Counted from the stretch's first letter, positions 42,881 through 54,180 are shown. The stretch: DNA of 64,000 bases from Distichodus sexfasciatus (GCA_032718565.1 JAVGVS010000055.1:1-64000), one strand, 5' to 3'. Notes: generated by a model not told the origin, from the letters alone. Program-made: numbers and translations.

Positions 42881-42983
42881 GTGGAAGAGTAAATTGGCAA
42901 AAACATTTATTTTTCTATTTTTTAGGATTTTTTATTTTTTAGGATGTTGTAAATTGTCTTTGGAGAAGAATTAAAATTTTGTA

Positions 42984-43235
42984 AATGATTATTTGTCACT
43001 GTGAACACACCCCAGCACCACACACAGTGCACCACAACGAAATGTGACCTCGGCATTTCACCCATTCGCGAAGGAGCTGTGGGCAGCTGACATGGGCAGT
43101 GCCAGGGGAGCTCCTTGGGGACAGTACCTTGCTCATGAGTACCTAAGCGGTACCTTTACCGGTCCTCGGAAATCGAACCAACGACCTTCAGTTCATGGGG
43201 GACACGCCCTAACCGTTACGCTACCAACTGCCCCA
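42984..43235 (-). mobile_element. SINE-A copy, near full length
   Basis: It shows every block, including tail 'atgattatttgtcactgtga' and minus-strand head 'ggcagttggtagcgtaacgg' with B-box 'ggttcgatttcc'. It is the best copy for reading the tRNA-like head. Confidence 0.88.
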
Positions 43236-43815
43236 AATGTACAACTGTTATTTGATTTTATATTTCATTTTCAAATTCTGACTGTGTTCATATGTCCCAG
43301 ACCTAGACCTCGTGACCTAAACTCATTTTTAAGACAAATTTACTCCCAATACCTCACATCCTAAACACCTAAATCAGAAAACCAAAATGTTTTGTCGTTC
43401 GCCGACGCGCCGGCGTTCACCTAGCACGTGAAAAACGGCCTTCGCCGAGTTGCGCAACTACTTAGCGAGGAATGACGTGATGGCTATGAATCAGCTAAAG
43501 TGGTGTGCGTTTCAGAACGCCTTTCCGCTCGTGCTATAATAGACCTGACTGCTAAACAGAGCTCGGGCTTTTTGATTAAGGCTCTGCGCAGAAGCTGGAA
43601 TCGATACTCCTGTGTTATGCAGCTAGACTTGAATGCTTAACTTATTTTCTGCAACGAATACCTTTCTCGGCACTGCTCGAAACCTCAAGAGGCGCAATTA
43701 ATATTCGCGGCATTAGTGCGGCCGTTGTCAAAGCCGAAAGCGGGGAGAACCGACCGCAAGGCAGTGGAAACGCTCCAGGATTTTCCCCTCTCTGTATTGA
43801 CGAAGACAGTGAGTA
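43236..43815. other. Single-copy-looking sequence
   Basis: CpG-rich part near 43390-43460 ('cgccgacgcgccggcgttc'). No repeat or gene recognised. Confidence 0.35.
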
Positions 43816-44055
43816 GGGATGAAACGATTCCTGGGCTAACTCGATTACGAAAAATAATCTATGCAAATTCTTTGTACGAAGTGTTGCACAATCCACATAG
43901 TCACACAGATGCTGAGTGAGCTCATGCAACAGATTATTACAGTCATAAAAGATGTCGATTTTGTGGAAACGTGATATGGAAAAGACGGTGCTGATGACAA
44001 AGATGGGACAATACCAAGTACAGCAAAGGCATCCAACTGAAGAAAAATGTTAAAA
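43816..44055 (+). mobile_element. Possible hAT-like fragment (TAGGGATGAAACGATTCC end)
   Basis: 'gtagggatgaaacgattcct' followed by 'ctcgattacgaaaaataatc' resembles a teleost hAT start; a short related piece may lie at 49700-49761. The right end is not seen. Confidence 0.4.
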
Positions 44056-44117
44056 GTTAGTGCATCTAAATGTGACCTCTATATTTTGGGAGCACCCGGG
44101 GAGCAGTGTTTGGGGAC

Positions 44118-45271
44118 TAAGATTTGACCGATTATCGGGGGCCGATTTTAGGCATTTTGTCGATTATCAGTATCTGTTTCATTTTGACCATCACCGATAT
44201 TAAATAATTACAAGGTGCGCTACTGTGGCTCCACTGCCGTTTCTTCTTTCAGTGCCGTTTGCCCTTGACTTGCTGCTTCATTTAATGTCCCGCCCACAAC
44301 AGTGTCTGATTGGCTATACATCACACAAGATCCAGGTTAAGTGGAGAGCATGCTGAGCAGCTTTGCTTTCTTCACCAAAACCTGCTGCTGCTTAATTCGG
44401 AATACTAAAATTCAAGTTTCTGTCACATCTGCACCTCCTCCCCGATGCCTGGACTCAGCAGAGTATTAAACCTGAGGTTTGATGTGTCGCGTCGGGGTTG
44501 TCATGGTAACTGTGTGTCTGTCCCTTTAAGGATTCCCCGCTAGGCACATCCGGGTTGGTGTCGTCATGGTGATGGTTTCCCGTTCCTAATGTATTTCACC
44601 TGTTTGTTATTATCGAGTTTGCGTTCATTGGTTTATGTTCTGGTAATTAGTAATGAGTCCTATTATTTAACCAGACCGATCCGGTCAGTCTTTGCTCGTT
44701 CACCCTCACACGTGCCTTACTCTCACTACAGACTCCAGCTCGCCCTGAGACGCCAGCAGCCGAACCGACTAGCCACCGCTAAGCTAACTAGCCGCCGCTA
44801 CGCCAGCTGGCCGCCGCTCGCTAATGGCTAACCGCTAGCCGCCAGCTCACTGCGCCTGCCTGAACTGCTGTGGCAAACTCTGAACTAATCCTGTTTTCTC
44901 TCTTTTGCTGGCTGGAGCTGACTTGGTTATCTTCACGTGTGAACCACAGTGTAAATAAGCACCATTGCGTCTGAACTCCCGCGTCTGTGTCTCCATCTGC
45001 GGCACGCACCATGACAGTTTCACAGTTTTAATATGTTACTAAAATGTAATATTATAATATTAAATCAAAATAATGTAAAAAAAAAGTTTGAGAATTTATA
45101 AACAATAAAGTTATTTAAATAAACTTTTGTGTTGGTGTTTGTAAAATTAAAAATGAACAGATTTTCTTTTTTTTTCATATATTATGTTCCAAATATTAGA
45201 TATCGGCTCCGTTAACTAGCAATAATCGGTATCGATATTGGTACTGAAAAACCAGCATCGGTCGAGCTCTA
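44118..45271 (+). mobile_element. Element H copy 1, enlarged by an inner insertion
   Basis: Left end 'taagatttgaccgattatcg' and right end 'ccagcatcggtcgagctcta' match the 49340 and 60949 copies, as do 'accatcaccgatattaaata' and 'attacaaggtgcgctactgt'. Left flank 'ttggggac' and right flank 'ttgatggt' agree at 4 of 8, but the host resumes exactly with 'ggtacc'. A segment of about 535 bp (44481-45016) is absent from the other copies. Confidence 0.75.
44481..45016 (+). mobile_element. Possible solo LTR inside element H
   Basis: The extra segment has 'tgtcatgg' (44499) and ends in its complement 'ccatgaca' (45016), as retroelement LTRs often do. It has a TATA-like 'tatttaacc' (44664) and is flanked by 'gttt' on both sides (44477-44480 and 45017-45020). 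The true left edge (44481 or 44499) is uncertain, and a 4-bp flank match can be chance. Confidence 0.4.
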
Positions 45272-45660
45272 TTGATGGTGGTACCTTGCTCATGAATACC
45301 AAAGTGGTACCTTTACCGGTCCAGGACTTTAACTGGCGACCCTCTGATCACAGGACCAACAGTATTTAGTGTATTTAGGCACTAAATGTGGCTAAAATAA
45401 TAGGAGAATTAAAATAATTATTCTCATCAGGACCAACGAAGAAATACACGTGTATGTTGCTAACGTTGCTATGGCAGTCAAACTTTGCAGCGTGAACAAA
45501 AAACCTTCAGGATTTAGTACTCCCATGCTTTCGAAACCTTGGGTCTTTTACTCTGAATCTCTTTACTGAGGGAGACAGCCTCTAGTGCATGATTTTTTAA
45601 CAAATGTTCTTTTGACTGGAGCTGAGCAAAAAGAAGCTGATGTTTTTTACTTACTTACAT

Positions 45661-46245
45661 AGGGCCTGTGTCAACCAAACACGCTTTTTTGTGCAGAGAG
45701 CAGTCAAAACCTCACTTCCAGAGCACTTTCTGTGCACTTCTCTTGGCGCTTGTTGTTGCTAAGCTACGAAAAGTGTCATTGGGCACCTTCCTCGTTCATT
45801 CCTATTTCATGTAAACATTGAAACATGTTCCGTTAAGAACGGTAGTTTAGCCGACATAAAATAAGACTATTTTTACAATGGAGAGAAATCACATCTTGGC
45901 ATTACCGGCAGCGTTTGAACTGGATGCTCATGTCTTTGAGATTGGGTGCATGAGATAAACTGTGCAACAGAAAAGCTGGAAGAGTACCACCGATTTATAC
46001 GTCCCACCCCTTCCTCGATTTTGATTGGCTAGCAAGAGAGAATTGACATTGATAAGACAAGCGCTGTTCTAAAAGTTGAATGGATTTAACTTGAAGTGCA
46101 CTGAGCGCTGTGGGAAACAAACCGTCTCCACCGGCGTCGTTTTTTTTTTTTTTACCGCTGAAGGCGCTTAGAGCTGTGAACGCTGAAGCTCATAGGATCT
46201 GTACTAAAAATAGCACAAAAACCGTGTTTGGTGGACACAGGCCCT
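45661..46245 (-). mobile_element. Element B copy 3, both terminal repeats intact
   Basis: Left end 'agggcctgtgtcaaccaaac' and reversed right end 'agggcctgtgtccaccaaac' differ at one base. The interior has 'attttgattggctagcaaga', 'ctgagcgctgtggg' and 'ccgctgaaggcgcttagagc', shared with the other copies. It is the reference copy for the 585-bp element. Only TA flanks could be a target duplication. Confidence 0.8.
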
Positions 46246-47170
46246 AACGAGATAATATCTGTCAGAAATTCTTGAGCTGTTTTAGTAATCAAGCCAACGA
46301 TGCATCCTAGTCGAGTTAGAAACCAATGAAGAGTCTAACTAACTCTGGGACATCATAACTAGACTGTTAATTAGTTCTTAATGAAGAGTCTAGACTGCGG
46401 CTGCTTCCTTCAGCAAAACTTAACTAATTTGGGGACATCATGACTGTGCTGATAATTACAAAGTTTTGCTGAAGAAAATAAGCAGAGAAAGTAAACTGCC
46501 TCAGTGAATTTGTGAAATCCTGAGCCTCATTTATGTTACTTTCACCACAAACACACAAAAAAATCAAAGTACTTCTTCTCCAATTAATCACTTAACTCAG
46601 GGAATAATCGTTGAATTACTAAACTGAAAGACAGCTGCACCTCCAGTCGAGAGTAAAGTCATCGCTGGATCTCCCCGACTCTCGAAGGCAGAAGGAGGGG
46701 GAAAAGAAGTTGTACAGTTCTCCATCAGATCAGTCAATAAAGTGGATGAATCGGAGTGAAGCTTAACATCATCTCCTGGCCTTAAGAGGCACTGGTGCAT
46801 GGGATTTGATCAAACAGCATGTCTTCCATCTCGGTTCAATAAGTCCTCGCTGCTGACAAGGAGAAAATGATACGGTAGCGCCAGCGCCGTCCTCTCATAT
46901 ATATTTCAGCCGGTTTGATTAAAGCCGCGTCCGCCAAGCTGTCTGTGTTCTGTCAACTGTATTTATAACGCAGCCAATAATATATTACATAAATATATGA
47001 TGCATTTATTTGGGCTTCCCTGCTCGTTTCTCTCTCCTCTTACAAACGCACACTCACAAACGCAGCAACATTTGTGAGGTACTAGAGTCCCAGACATTTA
47101 GTATTGTATTCATTAGGGGTCCAAGCATAAAGTGCTATGGAACCTTATGGTGATTGTTCTGTCTCTTCGT
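46246..47170. other. Single-copy-looking block, candidate conserved non-coding element
   Basis: It holds a short perfect inverted repeat (46408-46421 with 46461-46474). 46860-47010 is complex AT-rich sequence ('cagccggtttgattaaagcc', 'tgtatttataacgcagccaa') that looks regulatory. No gene is supported. Confidence 0.3.
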
Positions 47171-47202
47171 CATTATTATTATTATTATTATTATTATCAT
47201 TA

Positions 47203-47234
<32 letters not shown>
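47171..47234. repeat. (TTA)n microsatellite
   Basis: About 21 ATT units with two substitutions. It abuts the tail side of the SINE-T copy. Confidence 0.95.
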
Positions 47235-47236
<2 letters not shown>

Positions 47237-47612
47237 TTCCATTCATTAATTTTCTGAACCGCTGAATCCCAACTGGGGTCGCGGGGGGACCGGAGCCTAT
47301 CCTGGGAACTTACGGGCATAAGGCAGGGACCAACCCTGGCAGGCGCCAACACACCGCAGGCCTCACACACTCACGCAATCACACTCACATACACACCTTA
47401 CCGGGCCAATTTAGAGTTGCCAGTTAACCTATAGTGCATGCCTTTGCACTGTGGGAGGAAGCCGGAGCATCCGGAGGAAACCCATGCAAACACGGCATGC
47501 AAGAGCATGCAAACTCCACACAGAAAGACCCTACGGCCGTCCCCGGGGTTCGAACACAGGACCTTCTCGCTGTGAGGCGGCAGCGCTAACCACTGCGCCA
47601 CCATGCCGCCCT
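47235..47612 (-). mobile_element. SINE-T copy, full length, antisense
   Basis: Tail CATT units, 'ccaactggggtcgcgggggg', 'gagcctatcctgggaactta', 'gccaatttagagttgccagt', 'catgcaaactccacacagaa', B-box 'ggttcgaacacagg' (antisense) and head 'gcgctaaccactgcgccacc'. The flank after the head is again TTA-rich, so it sits inside a TTA-type locus. Confidence 0.88.
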
Positions 47613-47966
47613 TGTTATTATTTATTACCATTATTAATTTATTCATTTTTCCTACAAAACGGATTGTGCAGCTTGAACCATATGTCACAGAAAGGTAACA
47701 TGCTTGTTATCTTTAGGAGATCCTTCCACTGACTACAGGTAGTATACAGTAGATAGTAAATAATTACTAATGCAATAATATGAATATTAATTATAATGTA
47801 ATTAATAAATCACAGTAAATAGCCTTCAGTAACCAAACAGTCACATCTTGTTATCTTTGTGAGGTTCTTCCACTGCCTCCCAAAATAACTAGATCTAAAT
47901 AATACTAAAGCTACTTTAAATAATATATAGGGGTAAACAGTAAATAATACCTAGTGCAATAATATT
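47613..47966. other. AT-rich single-copy-looking sequence
   Basis: AT-rich, with two similar stretches containing 'agtaaataat' followed by 'ctagtgcaataatat' or a close variant (47755-47780 and 47938-47964), which hints at an old internal duplication. Confidence 0.4.
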
Positions 47967-48083
47967 TCATCATTCATTCATTCACTCATTCATTCATTCA
48001 TTCATTATCTGAGCCACTTAATTCCAACTGGGGTCGCTGGACGACCGGAGCCTATCCTGGGAACTTACGGGCGCAAGGTGGAA
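47967..48083 (-). mobile_element. SINE-T 3' end fragment with (CATT)n
   Basis: A CATT array (47967-48006) is followed by 'ttatctgagccacttaattc', 'caactggggtcgctggacga' and 'cggagcctatcctgggaact'. The head is missing. Confidence 0.8.
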
Positions 48084-48865
48084 AACAACAATGCTCACAA
48101 TGCCACCGTAATCTGACGAATGTCATCTTTTAGGGGACAGTCTTCACAACCACTTCCAACTCTGATCTCACACACTCACACACAGACTAATAGAGACCAT
48201 ATTTCTAGCAGAACGCAAAATGAATATTTGATATTGGCACACCACTCCTTTACTTTCAGGGATAATCCATTATTTGTGTATGCGTTTGGCCAGACAGGCC
48301 TGCTCTGCTTTAATAGTTTTGATAAATTGCTGAATAGTTTATATTAAAAGGGCAGAAGACATTACTATCAATCATCTGGAGCTTTTAATTGAGGAGACTG
48401 CTTCCCATCTTTTATTCCGACAGCCTCCCTCGCTCTCTCTCTCTCTCTCTCCCTCTCTCTCCCTTTTTCTCTCTGCACGTCTTTCTTCCCCACCTCCCTC
48501 CTCGTCTCAGTGTGTATATGTGTGTGTGTGCGCCACATTTCCATGCGAGAGAAGTCGATGCCAAGGCTAACTCCAGCGCAGTTTTTTGCCAACTGTGTCA
48601 CCACCACCACGGTACACTTTTGTTGTTAGAACTGATATAGACTTGTTATAACTGTTGTTATAATTTCAGCAAAGCAACGTTTTATGACATACGCATTCTA
48701 AGAAATTCTAACTTTTTTGGATCAAAAGCCTCGACTTAACATTTACATGCAAGACATTATCACAACTAAATGTTACTAATGTCAGTATTTTTTCAGTAGC
48801 AAAGCTAATTTTAAAACGCAAAGGCATTTCCAGTAACTACTTCATTTTTACTGAAGTGAAGTTAC
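48084..48865. other. Single-copy-looking sequence
   Basis: Contains CT runs (48432-48472) and a short TG run (48512-48530). 48310-48410 is complex ('atcatctggagcttttaatt'). Confidence 0.35.
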
Positions 48866-49090
48866 TGAAGTGAGTGATTATTTGTCATTATAAACACAGC
48901 ACACCGCACTGTGCACCACAACCAAATGTGACCTCTGCAGCTGACCCGTCTGTGAAGGGCAACGTCTGGGGAGCAGTGCTTGGAGATGGTACCTAGCTCA
49001 TGAGTACCTCAGTGGTACCTTTAGCAGTCCTGGAATTTGACCTTCCGATCACGGGGCAAACGCCCTAACTGTTACGCTGCCAACTGCACC
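48866..49090 (-). mobile_element. SINE-A copy
   Basis: Tail 'gaagtgagtgattatttgtc', 'cagtgcttggagatggtacc', 'gagtacctcagtggtacctt' and head 'gccctaactgttacgctgcc' (antisense). A short deletion removes the 'gtgggcagct' block. Confidence 0.85.
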
Positions 49091-49339
49091 AATCGGAAAC
49101 TAGTTGGTAGTTGAATTGACTGAAGTGGAATCTAATGGGCTGGCGCAAGTTCACTGCGTCACAACATTCTCTCGGCAGCTGCGTGACGGAGTCGGAGGAT
49201 GGTGTAGACCTAAGAGAAGACGGCAGCAATAATCTGTGGCTGTGAAACAGTCGCGATGTAGTTAGCTACTTTTTCTTAGCCGTTTATCAGTGTATCAGAA
49301 GCAGCGTGTAGTTTGAAAAGCTATCGCTTAAAAGTAGCC

Positions 49340-49689
49340 AAAGGGTCGACTGATTATTGGATTTTCAGCATTGTGCCAATTATCGGTATCGGTGTTTAAT
49401 TTTGACCATCACCGATATTAAGTAATTACAAGGTGCGCTACTGTGGCTCCACTGCCATCTCTTCTCTCAGTCAATGAACGCTGAAGCCTTATTGTAACGC
49501 ACACCAGACTCACACACTGAGAAGAAGAGGAGAGAGTTTCAGCTGAGCTTGGTGTTTGTAAAATTCTAAATTTTGACAGAATTTGTAATTTTTTTTGCAT
49601 ATGGTTCCAAATATCAGTTATTGACCCGGTTAACTAGCAATAATCGATATCGATATCAGCCCTGAAAAACCGATATCGCTCGACCTCTA
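49340..49689 (+). mobile_element. Element H copy 2
   Basis: 'aaagggtcgactgattattg' to 'ccgatatcgctcgacctcta' with the shared interior 'accatcaccgatattaagta', 'caaggtgcgctactgtggct' and 'ttcagctgagcttggtgttt'. It is shorter than the 60949 copy by an internal deletion. Confidence 0.78.
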
Positions 49690-50880
49690 ATAAACGGGCA
49701 ACAGATTAAGAGATTAATCAACAGATTAACAGAAGAATGATCATCAGTGGTAGCCCTAACTGTAGCAAACCCAAGCTTCTCGCCCATTCAGGAGGGTTTA
49801 GGAACGTTTTTGGGGGTCGTCTCTAAACCACCAGCCGCTGCCGTAAGGACGGCTTGTATAACGGTTGCAACCGAGCTGTCACGCTCAGAAGAAGTGTCCC
49901 GATCTGCAGTAATGACACTGCGGTAGCGTTGACGCAATCCGTCGAGCGAGGCGACGTGTCAACAAAATGTGCTGCCGCATAAAACGAAAGAGAGAAAGAA
50001 TGAGAGTCTCCTCACCTCCAAAAAAAGAATCACCTCCATCAGCCAGCGCAATCAGCCGTGAGCGTGGGCTAGCGTCCCGGCCCGAGGTCACCGGCTACCC
50101 CACAGCCATTAGCGGGGGAGCTAATTTGATTCCAGGGACTGATACCATATTAAATAGTTTAGGAATAGTGCTTAGGCCTAAGAAAAAATTCCTGCTTACT
50201 CCGACAACAAAAGAAAGACAGGCCGGGCAGGACGCTGCGTTCCGTTGAGAATGCTCTCGGCTTGATAACGAAGGCAAATTACACCCTTCTCCAGCACTCG
50301 GAACCCGGTTGCTTTGTTTATGTCCATTGATTTTAATGCAGCAAACGTTCGATTATAAGTTACGGGGAGCGGCTGGTGTAAAGTGTTGCTACTTAGCACA
50401 ATTTAACGTCTTTGGGAGGGGAAACCTGAGCCCTGTTGTGTTTGTGTCTTGTAATGCCATGTAAATTAGGGTTCTGTGTAAGCCAGAATGTCGTGTATTT
50501 GGACTGAAATCTACCGTACCCTTATTCCAATCTGGGTGCACTGACCGAACACACCAATAGAGGGCGTTACACTTATTTCCCTAGCTAGTTGGGTTGCAGC
50601 AGAAACTATGACAAAATTTTTAAAAACTGTGCTAAAATAGACTTTAAACGTGTTGCAAAAACAAATAGAAAATAGATCAATGTAGGGTTATGCATTACTA
50701 GTTATAAAACAAAGAGTGAGAGGTCAAAAATTGATCAATCTTGATATTTATCACAATCTAGAATCTCAAGTTCTCGTTCATTTTCTAAGAGCAGTCGAGT
50801 TGTTCTTAAAACCCACTATTTTGCCAAGATTCTGATTTTTCTGAACACTTTCTTATTTGAGATGTTAAAAAAGGCCCATT
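49690..50880. other. Mostly single-copy-looking sequence
   Basis: 49700-49761 may be the end of a hAT-like element ('gtggtagccctaac'). The remainder shows no repeat or gene. Small frames at 49885-50400 overlap on both strands and are not convincing. Confidence 0.35.
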
Positions 50881-52235
50881 GTCCAGCCCAAGCCGCTGTG
50901 GAAACCGCCGCCTCGGTAACTGACCACACGCCAAGACCTCGCGTCTAATCCAAGCGGCCGGCTTCCCTGAGGAATTCCTTAACATTTGCGTTGGTGGACT
51001 CTATGGTAATACGCTCCCGGCCATTGATTAGCTGCCATTTTCTCCATGTGGCGAGTTCGGCCTGCGGTTCAATCCAGCGAGCGCCCGGGAACTCTGAGAG
51101 CTGAAATGCCACCTCTCAAATAATTAAGCATCTCCACGGCTTTTTAAACAGCCTCCACAGATTTATGCTCAGTCAGATCCGTGTTCATTCGGGACGGTGA
51201 CGGGACGGAGCGTCTCAGCAGTTGGTCGTTCGAAGAATGGAATCTTCTACGCTCCTAATTGGAGTAAGGCTGGGCGACACAGCAAAAAATTTACCACAGT
51301 AATGTTTTATTGTGACGTTTTGAGCCACACATCTATCCTAGAGATGCGTTAGCCTTAAAACAACAATCTAAAAAACCCAGCAATGTCTATCTGACAAGAT
51401 CACGGCAGTGCGAGAACCGACGGCCTGACGAGCGCAGCAGCTTAACCTTTGCCCCGGTGCCATCCGTCACCGCGGTAACGCTGCTCGGCTAGCTGAGCGG
51501 ACGAGAGTAACCCCGCGCCAAAATGTCGCCTCGCCGTCACTCCAGATGGGGACGCCGATACTCTGAGAAGACGAGGCCGATTAATAACGTCACGTGCCGA
51601 CATCGATCCACTACAGAGTCGAGGAGAAAAAGTCAGACGGGTTGACATTCGTCAGTTCTAGCGCAAACACGCTCGGAGTGCGCGAAAAACAAATGGCAGC
51701 GTCGTGACATGGTGCTGCTACGGTAAATAACGCGTTACAACTCTGGCTTCCTAATCGTCTCTTGATCTCCGAATTGGTGGATTCTCTTCTCAGCTTCTCA
51801 GCTTGAGACTTAGCTAATGTGTGTTGCTGGTTGATGGAAGAAACTTATTAAACAAAATATTTTTGTTTTTCCTTAAAGTTGTTCTTAAGAAAAGAGGGGC
51901 GGAAAAAACACAAAAGCACAGAGACTTGAGGCAGCATCGCGAACGCTACCTTTACTCAGTTCCCGCACGTGCATCTCTCTGTCATCACCAATCGGCAGGT
52001 TAATATGACGAGCAAACGGCTGAGCAGCAGGAGGAGGCAGTGGCGGCCAGAGTCGCACCCACGCCTGTCACAGCCAATCAGAGAGAAGTGTTGTCACGCG
52101 AGGTGAGCGTGTGGCGCTATGCTAACGACACAGCAGCAGCTACTGCGGAGAGGCATGTATATCAACTCACACACAAGCATACATACAAACACACCTGCAT
52201 ATACAGATTCTCTCTCACACACACACTCACAAAGA
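50881..52235. other. Single-copy-looking block, candidate conserved non-coding element
   Basis: 50880-51230 is complex and balanced ('ccggccattgattagctgcc', 'ctcaaataattaagcatctc'). 51271-51330 resembles a hAT end ('taaggctgggcgacacagca'). 51400-51650 is CpG-rich. No exon is supported. Confidence 0.3.
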
Positions 52236-53565
52236 GGAACCGATATTCCATGTCAGCACTGGACCGATATCCCATATCATTATGATACGGAAGGTGGTGC
52301 AGTGAGTGTCAAGTTAATGTGGTGTGTAAAAGGTGTATTTGTGTAGTGTGTGAATATTAGTTTTGGAACAATAGCTCATGTCAATATCGGATCAGTAACC
52401 CATATCAGTATTAGACTGATATGCCAAGTAGGTGCTGGACCAAAATCTCACATCAGCATCTGGCCGAAATGACACTGGACCAATATACTAAATCAGTATG
52501 GAGCTGGTATTCCATGTCAGTATCTGTTGGCTACGCCAAGTAAGTATCGGACCAAAATCCCATATCACTTTGAGACAAATAACCAACCAATATCCCCTTT
52601 CAGTACTGGACCAATATCCTAAATCAGTACTGGACCGATATTCTCTATGAGTATCAAGCCGATATCCTGTGTCAATATCGGACTGATGTCCCATATCGGT
52701 ATCGGACTGATACCCCATGTCAGTCTTGTAACAATATCCCATATCAGTATCAGACCAACATCCCACATCAGTATGGGACTGATATATCACACAGTATCAG
52801 ACCAATATCCCGTAACAGTATTTGACTGAAAGCCTCTATCAGTATAGTAGCAACATGACCTATCAGTATCGGTCCGATATCTCAAATAAATATTGGTCTG
52901 ATATCCCACATCAGTATCAGCATGGGATATCATTATGATGCTGACATGGGATATCAGTCTGATACTGATTTGGGATATCGGACCACTACTTATCTGAGAT
53001 ATCGGACCAATACTGATAGGTGATATTGGTACCATACTATTACAGGATATTGGTCTGATACTGATGTGGGATATCAGACCAATATCGTGTAATAGTATGG
53101 TACCAATATCACCCCAGTCCCAATATTGGTCCGATATCTCAAATAAGTAGTGGTCCGATATCCCAAATCAGTATCAGACTGATATCCCATGTCAGCATCA
53201 TAATGATATCACATATCTCCCAAATAAGTATGGGACCGATACACCACATCAGTATCAGACCGATATCCTGTATTAGTATTGGATTGATCCCATATTTATA
53301 TCGTACCAATATCACCTATTAGTCTCAGTATTAATATATCTTAAATAAGTATTGGACTGATATCCCACATCAGTATCAGGTTAATATCCCAAATCAGCAT
53401 CAGGCCAAGATTCACAATCAGTACAGGACCAATATCTCAGATTCGTATCAGACCGATATCCCAGATCGGTATCAGACCGACGTCCCATACCCCAAATCTT
53501 TATCAGACAGTTAGCTAATGTCAGTACTGGGCGATTGTTCTGTATCAGTATCGGATCGGTACATC
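52236..53565. repeat. 24-bp GATATC minisatellite, about 1.3 kb, with orientation switches
   Basis: Repeated units of the form 'agtatcggaccgatatccca' plus 'tatc', about 24 bases. In frame they read YQSDTDMG (8 residues). The unit runs one way until about 52917, reverses to about 53070, then runs forward again. It is interrupted once by non-unit sequence (52290-52370). Open frames on both strands result from the 24-base period and are not genes. Confidence 0.9.
52926..53210. repeat. Near-perfect palindrome (arms about 135-139 nt, 11-nt spacer)
   Basis: 52926-53060 pairs with 53072-53210. Checked segments: 'gatatcattatgatgctgac' with its complement ending at 53210, 'ggtgatattggtaccatact' with 'agtatggtaccaatatcacc', and 'gatattggtctgata' with 'tatcagaccaatatc'. 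By eye I count three mismatches and one 5-base length difference. It lies exactly where the minisatellite reverses orientation. Confidence 0.9.
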
Positions 53566-53699
53566 CCCAGTCAGAACCAAGACTTTGTTCTTAGTCTCCT
53601 CCCAAAATCTGCTGACCTCCTTTTTTATTTGAATCCAGCATATGGGATATTGGGTTGGACACTCATTAGAACGGAGGTGGAGTGTGTTCTGGTGCAGGT

Positions 53700-54180
53700 G
53701 TGTATTATTTAGAGAGAGGAGGAGAGGCAGAGTGTAGCAGTCAAAGAGAAAGAAAGAGGATGAAGAACACAGAGCCGGAGAGAAGGAAGAGGGAGGGAGG
53801 GAGGGAGGAGAGCGAGAGATGGAGAGAATAACTAAGGTCTAGTGATTTCAGATGGTCCCTGTGTGTGTGTGTGTATATATGTGTATGTGAGGATGTGTGT
53901 GTGTGTGTGTGTTTGAAGTGTGAAGTATGTGTAGTGTGTGTCTCCGCCAGTGAAGTGTGTAGTGTGTGTGTGAAGTGAGTGAAGTGTGTAGTGCACGTGT
54001 CAGGTTTGTGCAGTGGGTGTCAAGTGAATGCGGTGTGTGAAGGGTGTGTTTGTGAAGTGTGTGAATTTGGGGTGTGTGGTGTACATTTGTGAAGCGTGCT
54101 GTGAATGTGACGTGTGTGTGTGTGTGTGTATTGTGTCTTGCGTTGGCTGTTTGTGGGTGACGTGTGTGTTGTGAGTAATG
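53700..54180. repeat. GA-rich then GT-rich low-complexity tract
   Basis: 53710-53830 is AGAG/GGGA-rich. 53858-54180 is built from GTGT, 'gtgaagtg' and 'gtgtagtgtg' words, a decayed TGTGAAGTG array. The 59 bases at 54008-54066 match 52297-52355 at 52 of 59 positions. Confidence 0.8.

Larger units (their letters stand above)
44060..45363 (-). mobile_element. SINE-A copy split by element H
   Basis: The left part (44060-44117, 'acccggggagcagtgtttgg') and right part (45272-45363, 'ggtggtaccttgctcatgaa' to 'gatcacaggaccaac') are adjacent blocks of SINE-A elsewhere in the window, so the 44118-45271 sequence was inserted into it. Confidence 0.75.

Noticed and set aside
52488..53035. Repeat-protein-like frames (YQSDTDMG units)
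   Set aside because: A 24-base DNA period automatically gives an 8-residue peptide repeat; frames are open on both strands and no exon context is visible.
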